A stretch of 64,000 bases of DNA from Thermoproteota archaeon (GTDB lineage Archaea > Thermoproteota > Thermoprotei_A > Sulfolobales > Pyrodictiaceae), in assembly GCA_013153145.1 (NCBI GenBank), contig JAADEY010000018.1:1-64000 (forward strand), read 5' to 3'. Position 1 is the stretch's first letter. Each line of letters begins with the position of its first letter. The translations under genes were made by a program, and so were the position numbers. Below are positions 58,182 through 64,000 of this stretch, in pieces. The notes beneath the pieces were generated by a model that worked only from the letters and a program-made list of their open reading frames with translations, had not been told where the DNA came from and ran no database searches.

Positions 58182-58787
58182 CTATTTCCCCTCCGCCTCA
58201 AGACCCTCTATTACCCCAAGCAGGGCGTCCACCGTCAGCATGGAGTCGCCGTAGAGCCGGGGGTTCATGAAGGGCACGAGCGCCATTAGTAGGGCGTCCT
58301 CGCCGAGCTCAAGCCTCGTCATGAACCCCCTCGTCAAGTACCCTATCACGCCGAGCCCGCTCCTTATCCCAACCCTCCTCAACACCTCCTCGGCGACAAC
58401 ACCCAGCTCGACGCCCTCAAGGAGCCTGCCAGCCCAGCCACCAGGCACCTGGAACCAGGGGCTCAGCCCGACGCCGACACGGCCCGAGGAGTCAACGACC
58501 ACGCACGCCTGCACGTCGAGCACGAGCCCCTCCCCAAGCCTAACAACGCCGGCCTCCATGCCGACGCCGTAGTCGGCGCCACTCCCCCTAAGCGCCCCAA
58601 CAGCCCTGTTAAGCGCCCCCCGCAGCGTCTCGCCGAGCCCCACGGGCTGGGGCGGGACACCCGGCTCAACAGCAACGGGTATGACGGTGGGGCTGCACAG
58701 CAGCCTAAACACCCTCGCAACGGCGCCGACCTTCACGGGGTTGGTGCTGCCGACAGCAACCCTACACTCCCTCCCCTCCAAGCCCAT
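58182..58787 (-). CDS. DUF84 NTPase (inosine/xanthosine triphosphatase)
   Basis: 201 residues. VAVGSTNPVKVGAVARVF (about 10-27) carries the NPxK motif, GETLRGALNRAVGAL and YGVGMEAGVVRL (about 73-84) the active-site Glu, and GVIGYLTRGFMTRLELGEDALLMALVPFMNP the C-terminal family pattern. Cleans non-canonical nucleotides, as does the HAM1 gene at 38.3 kb. ATG at 58787. Confidence 0.88.
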   Translation of the reverse strand: MGLEGRECRVAVGSTNPVKVGAVARVFRLLCSPTVIPVAVEPGVPPQPVGLGETLRGALNRAVGALRGSGADYGVGMEAGVVRLGEGLVLDVQACVVVDSSGRVGVGLSPWFQVPGGWAGRLLEGVELGVVAEEVLRRVGIRSGLGVIGYLTRGFMTRLELGEDALLMALVPFMNPRLYGDSMLTVDALLGVIEGLEAEGK

Positions 58788-58851
58788 AGCCCCTCCTCCC
58801 GCCTAGGCCCCGGCCGTGTAAGGCAAAACTGCTTATGGGTCATCTCCCGTA

Positions 58852-59352
58852 GTGTTGAATGGGTGTAGCAGCCTAATGCCGGTCATATACAGGGTTACTG
58901 ACCGTGTTCTAGGCTCGGGCCTCCTATGCCCCGGTGACGTGTACCTCCTCGAGGAGTACGGCGTCACCCACGTAGTAATACTCGTCGAGGAGTTCGAGCT
59001 GGAGTGCTGGCCATCCATAGAGGATTACATGGAGGAGCTCTATGAGAGGGGTATAGGGCATACATGGTTCCCGGTGAGGGACGGCGAGGCACCGGATCCC
59101 GACGAGGCCCTACGCCTATACAAGACGCTGGCGAGGCTGGAGAAGGTCGGCCGCATACTCTTCCACTGCTACGGCGGCACAGGCAGAACACCAATGATGA
59201 TCATGGGCTACCTCATAACAGTCCATGGATTGAGCCTCGAGGAGGCATACGAGACGGTGAGGGCGGCGGCACCCCATGTAGACCTCACAACAGAGCAGCT
59301 AATCTTCCTAGAGATGCTCGACAAGTTCTACCGCGGCGCCGTGCACGCATAA
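58852..59352 (+). CDS. Dual-specificity protein phosphatase
   Basis: Cys-based phosphatase; up to 166 residues. P-loop [17 protein letters not shown] has the HCx5R signature. The general acid is probably the Asp in [13 protein letters not shown]. The ATG at 58876 (MPVIYRVT) is more likely than GTG 58852 because the upstream ORF start would precede the predicted transcript start (TATA-like gcttatgg near 58831). Substrate unknown; crenarchaea use protein phosphorylation. Confidence 0.9.
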   Translation: MLNGCSSLMPVIYRVTDRVLGSGLLCPGDVYLLEEYGVTHVVILVEEFELECWPSIEDYMEELYERGIGHTWFPVRDGEAPDPDEALRLYKTLARLEKVGRILFHCYGGTGRTPMMIMGYLITVHGLSLEEAYETVRAAAPHVDLTTEQLIFLEMLDKFYRGAVHA

Positions 59353-59395
59353 ATACAGTCAACCAGGCCGACACCACGCGGGGTGCCTGCAGGCC

Positions 59396-60400
59396 ATGGC
59401 CTACAAGCTGCCGAAGGCACTGGTAACAACCGTTGTGGGCAGCTACCCTAAGATGCCCGAGGCCCTCGACGCTATAAGGAGGAGGAAGAAGGGGGAGATA
59501 ACGGAGGAGGAGCTCCACGAGCTCGTCAAGCCAGCCATAAGGAAGGTGGTAGCGGACTACCTCGAGGCGGGGGTCGACATAATAAGTGATGGTGAGCAGA
59601 GCAGGGAGGATATGGTCGCCTACTTCGCGGAGAGGCTCGGCGGCTACGAGCCCGGTGACTGGGTCAGGGTATTCGACAACGTCTACTTCAGGAAGCCTAT
59701 AGCGGTCTCCAAGCTAAGCTACAAGGGCCCCATGGCCGTCATGGACTGGGAGTACACGGTGAGCATAAGCATGGGCCACCCTGTCAAGGCGATAATAACG
59801 GGCCCATACACGATGGTTGACTGGAGCTTCGACCTAGCCTACGGCGACCGCAGGGAATTCATACTCGACATGGCGAGGGTCCTGAGGAGGGAGCTAGAGG
59901 AGTTCGTGAAGAGGGGGGCTAGGTACGTGCAGGTCGACGAGCCGGCCTTCTCCACTAGGCCATACCCCGAGGAGGCGGAGCTCCTCAAGGAGGCGCTAAC
60001 CATACTCTTCAAGGGGCTCGACGCGAAGAGGATAGTCCACATATGCTTCGGCAGGATCGAGCTAGTATTAGAGCACCTCCTAGACATGCCGGTAGACCAG
60101 TTCGACTTCGAGTTCAAGAACAGCGGCTTCAAGCTCCTACCATACCTGAAGGAGTACAGCTACGACAAGGAGCTAGGCTACGGCGTCATAGACGTCCACT
60201 CCCTGCGGGTAGAATCCGTCGACGAGATAAAGAAGGACATTGAGAGGCTGCTCAAGCTAGACATAATACCACCGGAGAAGATCTACATAGACCCCGACTG
60301 CGGCCTCAAGAGGCTCCCGAGAGAGATAGCCAAGAAGAAGCTGGCCAACATGGTTGAGGCGGCCAGGCAGGTGAGGAGAGAGCTGGGCTACGAGGATTAG
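59396..60400 (+). CDS. metE: Core methionine synthase (MetE C-terminal type)
   Basis: 334 residues corresponding to the catalytic half of cobalamin-independent MetE; the N-terminal half is absent as in archaeal core-Met[13 protein letters not shown] at the start, [31 protein letters not shown], and the zinc-site stretches IVHICFGR (His, Cys) and [11 protein letters not shown] (Cys). The methyl donor in archaea is probably a methylcobamide, not tetrahydrofolate. ATG at 59396. Trm1 follows two bases after its stop. Confidence 0.93.
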   Translation: MAYKLPKALVTTVVGSYPKMPEALDAIRRRKKGEITEEELHELVKPAIRKVVADYLEAGVDIISDGEQSREDMVAYFAERLGGYEPGDWVRVFDNVYFRKPIAVSKLSYKGPMAVMDWEYTVSISMGHPVKAIITGPYTMVDWSFDLAYGDRREFILDMARVLRRELEEFVKRGARYVQVDEPAFSTRPYPEEAELLKEALTILFKGLDAKRIVHICFGRIELVLEHLLDMPVDQFDFEFKNSGFKLLPYLKEYSYDKELGYGVIDVHSLRVESVDEIKKDIERLLKLDIIPPEKIYIDPDCGLKRLPREIAKKKLANMVEAARQVRRELGYED

Positions 60401-60402
60401 CC

Positions 60403-61602
60403 ATGGAGCTCCCATACCCGACGAGGATAGTGAGGGAGGGGCTAGCCGAGATAATAATACCAGACCCCGACGCCTACAGGAGGAGCGACGGAGTCTACGA
60501 GCCGGCCTGGGCCCCAGTATTCTACAACCCCAGGATGGCGTTCAACCGCGACATAGCAGTCCTAGTAGCCAGGCTCCTAGCCAGAAGACATGGGAGGCTC
60601 CGGGTCGTAGAGCCGCTCACGGGCTCGGGGGTTAGGGCTGTAAGATACGCCCTCGAGGCCGGGGCCGAGGCATACGCGGCAGACATCGACCCGGAGGCCG
60701 TCAGGCTCGCACGGCTGAACGCCGAGAGGAATGGGGTCTCAGACCGCGTCCATGTAGAGTGCAGCGAGGCGAGACTATTCATGGAGAAATTGTCGTCGAA
60801 GATATCGCCGGAGCTGATAGACATAGACCCCTTCGGCAGCCCAGCACCATTCCTCGAGGCAGCCATACACCTCACCCACGGCCGTGGAGTGATAGCGGCG
60901 ACAGCCACAGACCTAGCACCACTAACCGGGGGCAGGCCGAAGCCCCTACGCAGGAGATACATGGTTGAGGCGGCGCAGACCAGCTGGGGCAAGGAGATGG
61001 CGTTAAGGATACTGGCAGGATTCATAGCGAGGAGGGCGGCCGTACACGACTACGCGGCCAAGCCACTCCTAGCATACTATGCAGACCACTACATCAGGGT
61101 ATATATGAGGATGGAGAGGGGGGCTAGGAGAGCCGACAAGGTACTCGAGGAATGCATAGCATACGCCGCCACATGCCCCAAGTGCAGCTACACCGAGTAC
61201 CGCCGAGACCTCCTAGCAGGCCAACGCTGCCCATACTGCGGGGCACCACTAAGGCTCGTAGGCCCACTATACACGTGCAGGCTCGCAGACACCGAGGCTG
61301 TAGAGGAGCTGCTCAGGGAGGCCGAGAAGGCCAACTGGCTGGCGGAGCAGGAGCGCGCGGTGAAGCTGCTGAAGCTACTCCTCGAGGAGTACAGTGTATC
61401 CAACAAGCCCTACTACCGGCTGGATAGGCTCTGCAGCTTCCTCCGCGTCAACATGCCTAAGATCGATAGACTGGTCGCAGAACTACGCCTACTAGGCTAC
61501 AAGGCCTCTAGAACACACCTAGACCCCCGCGCTATCCGCACCAACGCTCCTCACTCAGTGCTCCTCTCAGTCATACCAGCTATATCTTCGACCTCCTCCT
61601 AA
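60403..61602 (+). CDS. trm1: tRNA (guanine26-N2)-dimethyltransferase Trm1
   Basis: 399 residues. AWAPVFYNPRMAFNRDIAV, VVEPLTGSGVRAVRYALEAG (AdoMet motif I), ADIDPEAVRLARLNAERNG (motif II), IDIDPFGSPAPFLEAAI (motif IV) and TDLAPLTGGRP are characteristic. The zinc finger CPKCSY...CPYCGAPL (about 259-284) lies in the C-terminal half. Forms m2,2G26 in tRNA. ATG at 60403. Confidence 0.96.
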   Translation: MELPYPTRIVREGLAEIIIPDPDAYRRSDGVYEPAWAPVFYNPRMAFNRDIAVLVARLLARRHGRLRVVEPLTGSGVRAVRYALEAGAEAYAADIDPEAVRLARLNAERNGVSDRVHVECSEARLFMEKLSSKISPELIDIDPFGSPAPFLEAAIHLTHGRGVIAATATDLAPLTGGRPKPLRRRYMVEAAQTSWGKEMALRILAGFIARRAAVHDYAAKPLLAYYADHYIRVYMRMERGARRADKVLEECIAYAATCPKCSYTEYRRDLLAGQRCPYCGAPLRLVGPLYTCRLADTEAVEELLREAEKANWLAEQERAVKLLKLLLEEYSVSNKPYYRLDRLCSFLRVNMPKIDRLVAELRLLGYKASRTHLDPRAIRTNAPHSVLLSVIPAISSTSS

Positions 61603-62059
61603 GCTCGTTAAGCCACTTGCTGAGCACCGGGCATACTGAGGGGCTGAAGTAGCCGCCCTCATGGCACCTCTCTAGGTGTGGGCAGGTGAAGCATGGTATG
61701 TCGAGCGCCATGTTGAGGCTGATGCTCAGCTCGGCGGCGGCAGGCGCCCTGCGCTGGACGGGCTTGGCGAGCATGAGCCTATACGTCCTATGCCCGTTGT
61801 GGACCACGGGCTCCCTCACTATGAAGCCCTTCTTCAACAGCCTCAGCGCGAGCCTCGACCCCTCCCTGCTGTCGATGCCCAGCAGCTTCCACAACTCGTG
61901 CTGGTAGATCCCCTGCTCACCCCTATCCCTGATTATCTCTAGGGCTCTCGCCTCCAGCTCGGATAGCCTCGACCCCCCGCTGCTCCTCAGGGTGTTAAAG
62001 GGCAGGCTCAAGTCTCCCTCCCTCAATCTCGGATACTGTATTGGGTTCTCGGATCCCAT
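61580..62059 (-). CDS. TFE-beta-like transcription factor (winged helix plus Fe-S)
   Basis: Up to 159 residues. Winged helix about 32-95 (LSELEARALEIIRDRGEQGI, HELWKLLGIDSREGSRLALRLL) and a C-terminal Cys group CFTCPHLERCHEGGYFSPSVCP (about 121-142) fitting a [4Fe-4S] site. This layout matches archaeal TFE-beta, the partner of TFE-alpha in opening promoters. The ATG at 62059 lies about 11 bases from a TATA box, so the true start may be TTG at 62026 or 62011. It overlaps trm1 by 23 bases. TFB is encoded nearby. Confidence 0.7.
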   Translation of the reverse strand: MGSENPIQYPRLREGDLSLPFNTLRSSGGSRLSELEARALEIIRDRGEQGIYQHELWKLLGIDSREGSRLALRLLKKGFIVREPVVHNGHRTYRLMLAKPVQRRAPAAAELSISLNMALDIPCFTCPHLERCHEGGYFSPSVCPVLSKWLNELRRRSKI

Positions 62060-62064
62060 TGCCG

Positions 62065-62120
62065 GCTTATATAGTGGGCATATGCAGCTATAACTCTGTC
62101 TCTCAACGATATATAGTGAT
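62065..62120 (-). promoter_or_regulatory. Two TATA-like repeats upstream of the TFE-beta-like gene
   Basis: tatatagtg occurs on the plus strand at 62068-62076 and again at 62109-62118 (atatatagtg), reading cactatata on the minus strand. Both precede the minus-strand gene. The 248-base gap to 62308 otherwise holds a T-rich patch (acaaatatatttcg, 62121-62134) and GC-rich sequence with no ORF that I can support. Confidence 0.45.
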
Positions 62121-62307
62121 ACAAATATATTTCGTCAAAGCAGCTGAAACACCACCCGAAAACAGCTCCCCCCTACCCACCCAGGCTCAGAGAGACGGAG
62201 CCCAGGGAAGGGGTAAAGAAGGGGAGGGTACACGGGTCAGCAGAGTCCGCGGTCAACACCGCCCCAGCACAGACACGCAGCGCGGGGGCTTCAGCACCGC
62301 GTCAGGC

Positions 62308-62886
62308 TCATCCCCCACCACTGCTCCTCCGCAGGTACTCCTCCAGCAGCCTCCTAATAGCCCGTAGCTCGGACAGCATCTCCTCCTCGATAACCCTCCT
62401 CTCCCTGCTAGTCAGTATCCCGGCCCTCCTCCTAAGCTCCTCAGCCACCCTGGAGGCTAGGTCGGCTGGTAGCTGGAAGTAGGTCAGCTCGGGCCTCATT
62501 GCACCGGTGGCGGGCGTGTATACGTCAACATTGGCTAGGCCGAGCCTCCTCTGTAGGGGGCCCTGCCTAAGCCTAACCTCTGAGACGAGGTTGTAGGGAA
62601 CCCTCTTCACAACCCTCCACCACACCCCGTACCTGGCGTAGCAGTGGTCCTTCTCGAGGCTGAACACGATGCTTTCATAGAACCTTGGGATCCAGACGCC
62701 TAGTATGATTGTCTCGGGGACGAGGAGTATGCATGCAAGCAGCGCTGAGACCAGGACTTGGCCTGTTAGCAGCGCTATCGAGGCGAGTAGTACTGCGATG
62801 GGTGCTGCGTAGAACGCCGTGTAGTAGATCCAGTAGATCAGCTTCATTAATGGAGATGGTTTGAAGGGCTTAGCCGGCTCCCCCAT
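62308..62886 (-). CDS. PH-domain membrane protein (YdbS/DUF304 type)
   Basis: 192 residues with two membrane segments (LMKLIYWIYYTAFYAAPIAVLLA and LVSALLACILLVPETIILGVW in parts, about 14-60), then a bacterial-type PH domain (VRLRQGPLQRRLGLANVDVYTP) and a coiled C-terminal helix. ATG near 62886 follows GGAGGGC. Function of the family is unclear. Upstream of it lies TFB, 38 bases away. Confidence 0.75.
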   Translation of the reverse strand: MGEPAKPFKPSPLMKLIYWIYYTAFYAAPIAVLLASIALLTGQVLVSALLACILLVPETIILGVWIPRFYESIVFSLEKDHCYARYGVWWRVVKRVPYNLVSEVRLRQGPLQRRLGLANVDVYTPATGAMRPELTYFQLPADLASRVAEELRRRAGILTSRERRVIEEEMLSELRAIRRLLEEYLRRSSGGG

Positions 62887-62924
62887 AGCCCTCCTAATTG
62901 GCTGGGGGCGGCTCGCTATATACC

Positions 62925-63800
62925 CTAGAGCTTTACCTCTATGTAGAAGTTGTCCACGATGTCACGGTACCTGTTCCTTATAGTCGCGTCAGTCATCCCT
63001 ATAGCCCTGGCGACCTGCGTCTGGTTCCTCTTCTCGTCGAGCAGTATCGATGAAATGTATATTGCTGAGCCCGCCACGGCCTCCGGCGGCTTACCCTGCT
63101 CGAGCCCTACCTCGTGCAGTAGCCTCAGCAGCCGGTAGGACAGCCTCTCCACCCTCGTTGAGAGGTGCAGCTTGGCCGTTATCTTCTGGACGAAGTCTTT
63201 CGGGGAGCGTGGGCGGAGCCTCACCTTCGTGTAGCTGAGTATCTTGCGGTACGTGCTCCATACCTTGTTCTCCCGTAGGTTCAGCCTCCTCGAGATCTCC
63301 TTGATCGTGTAGTTCCAGCCCTCAAGCTTCGAGGCTATGGCTAGTAGGGCTGCAACGTAGTAGTCGAGCTCGTTCCTGCGGAGGAGCTGGGGCGCTACCT
63401 TGACCAGCATCTTAGCGAACCTTGCAGCGGTCTCGATGACGTGTGTCGGCATATTGAGCCTGGCGGCGGTGTCGTTCAATAGGCTTAGCAGCTCGACGAG
63501 CTTCTTGTCCTGCGACTCTATCCTTAAGCGTGCCTGGAGGGCTTGAAGCTTACGCGACCGGAGGTCACGGCCCCTGCTGCGGATGAATGTCGTGAGCCCC
63601 CCATCAGCGACTCTTGATGTGAGTGGTGCGCCCACTCTGCTCCTCCTAACCCTGTCCTCGGGCGTGTAGCTCCTCCACTCGGGCCCATAATCTATGGGTG
63701 ATTCTTCGAGCACGAAGCCGCAGCTCGTGCAGACGATTTTGTGTGAGAGTGGGTCCTCAACAACGTGTGTTGAGCCGCACCTTGGGCAGGTGAGTATCAT
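62925..63800 (-). CDS. tfb: Transcription factor B (TFB, TFIIB homologue)
   Basis: 291 residues recruiting RNA polymerase to TBP-bound promoters. Zinc ribbon CPRCGSTHVV...CTSCGFV (about 5-28), the B-finger/reader stretch EEWRS-like PEWRSYTPEDRVRRSRVG (about 40-57), and two cyclin folds (about 95-280) with the second ending in an HTH (TQVARAIGMTDATIRNRYRDI). ATG at 63800 overlaps the stop of the upstream gene (ATGA). The genome probably encodes others. Confidence 0.96.
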   Translation of the reverse strand: MILTCPRCGSTHVVEDPLSHKIVCTSCGFVLEESPIDYGPEWRSYTPEDRVRRSRVGAPLTSRVADGGLTTFIRSRGRDLRSRKLQALQARLRIESQDKKLVELLSLLNDTAARLNMPTHVIETAARFAKMLVKVAPQLLRRNELDYYVAALLAIASKLEGWNYTIKEISRRLNLRENKVWSTYRKILSYTKVRLRPRSPKDFVQKITAKLHLSTRVERLSYRLLRLLHEVGLEQGKPPEAVAGSAIYISSILLDEKRNQTQVARAIGMTDATIRNRYRDIVDNFYIEVKL

Positions 63801-64000
63801 TTCCTCCTCCCCCTCTGCCTCACGGGCTTACGTCTCCTCCCAGCACCCCTCCCCTGCCTCGGCGGAGGGGTGGGCCTTCCACGGCCCTGCCTGGGCCTCC
63901 TCCCTGCACCCCGCCCCCTGCGCCTCCTGGGCCTCCTTGGCCTCGGGGGCTCATAGTATAGTGTGACTCCCTTCTTGTCTAGCTTCTCTCCCCTCTCATT
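63797..64000 (-). CDS. Probable Gar1, C-terminal part (cut by window edge)
   Basis: 67 codons reading in from the right edge and ending at a TGA that overlaps the TFB start. The visible peptide begins NERGEKLDKKGVTLYYEPPR and becomes an Arg/Gly/Pro-rich tail (RGRGAGRRPRQGRGRPTP). gar1 directly before tfb is a known archaeal order, and eukaryotic Gar1 has a similar Gly-Arg tail, so this is probably the H/ACA RNP protein; the core domain lies outside the window. Confidence 0.5.
   Translation of the reverse strand, partial: NERGEKLDKKGVTLYYEPPRPRRPRRRRGRGAGRRPRQGRGRPTPPPRQGRGAGRRRKPVRQRGRRK

Overview
The window is chromosomal DNA of a hyperthermophilic crenarchaeon, most like Desulfurococcales/Pyrodictiaceae by gene content. 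The information-processing genes are archaeal and eukaryote-like: TFB, a TFE-beta-like factor, Rpo7, Spt4, aIF2-gamma, aIF5B, Nop5, fibrillarin, Orc1/Cdc6 and three KEOPS subunits. Crenarchaeal signatures include a short XPF nuclease, an AGOG-type glycosylase and a ferredoxin with an Asp ligand. DNA is GC-rich, Arg and Ile codons are mostly AGG/AGA and ATA, and many genes start with TTG or GTG behind GGTGA/GGAGG sites. The species assignment is inference. I see no rRNA, CRISPR array, insertion sequence or prophage, and no gene-free stretch longer than about 300 bases.

Layout. 1-10.2 kb: a hypothetical pair, a glycerate kinase, and a sugar-type ABC importer operon (binding protein, two permeases, ATPase) ending in a GH42-like glycoside hydrolase, then a dihydropteroate synthase-related protein. 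10.4-17.7 kb: anaerobic ribonucleotide reductase, five tRNA genes (Leu-CAA, Gly-CCC, Phe-GAA, Lys-TTT with an insert in the variable region, Ala-CGC), a HerA-like ATPase, archaemetzincin, archease, DUF99 and Orc1/Cdc6. Strand composition is strongly skewed here. 17.8-20.5 kb: an unrecognised two-ORF module, one ORF with a phospholipase-D-like motif, overlapping in different frames. 20.6-28.7 kb: M24 peptidase, SLOG protein, XPF, ferredoxin, DUF429, DHH phosphoesterase, a GNAT-ABC fusion, AGOG and ProC.

28.7-42.8 kb is the conserved archaeal translation/transcription cluster: PIN (Fcf1-like), aIF2-gamma and S6e on the minus strand; aIF5B, an M28-like protein, Rpo7, Spt4, GTP-dependent dephospho-CoA kinase, S24e, S27ae, Kae1, Bud32, HAM1-type NTPase, S15, a Cdc45/RecJ-like protein, Pcc1, S3ae and a THUMP-SPOUT protein on the plus strand. 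42.8-64 kb holds DNA ligase, Taw3 followed at once by a candidate C/D box guide RNA, Nop5-fibrillarin, an HTH regulator, AspRS flanked by small membrane proteins, DUF763, TtuA, S8e, HtpX, a DUF84 NTPase, a dual-specificity phosphatase, core MetE, Trm1, TFE-beta-like, a PH-domain membrane protein, TFB and the end of a probable gar1.

How the genes work together: one operon imports and probably hydrolyses a carbohydrate; the large central cluster couples ribosome, RNA polymerase and t6A tRNA modification; Nop5 and fibrillarin are the proteins that would use the candidate guide RNA near taw3; Orc1/Cdc6, the Cdc45-like protein and DNA ligase are replication functions. The strongest candidates for something undescribed are the PLD-like module at 17.8-20.5 kb, the guide RNA at 46.3-46.4 kb, and the repeat and skew features around cdc6.
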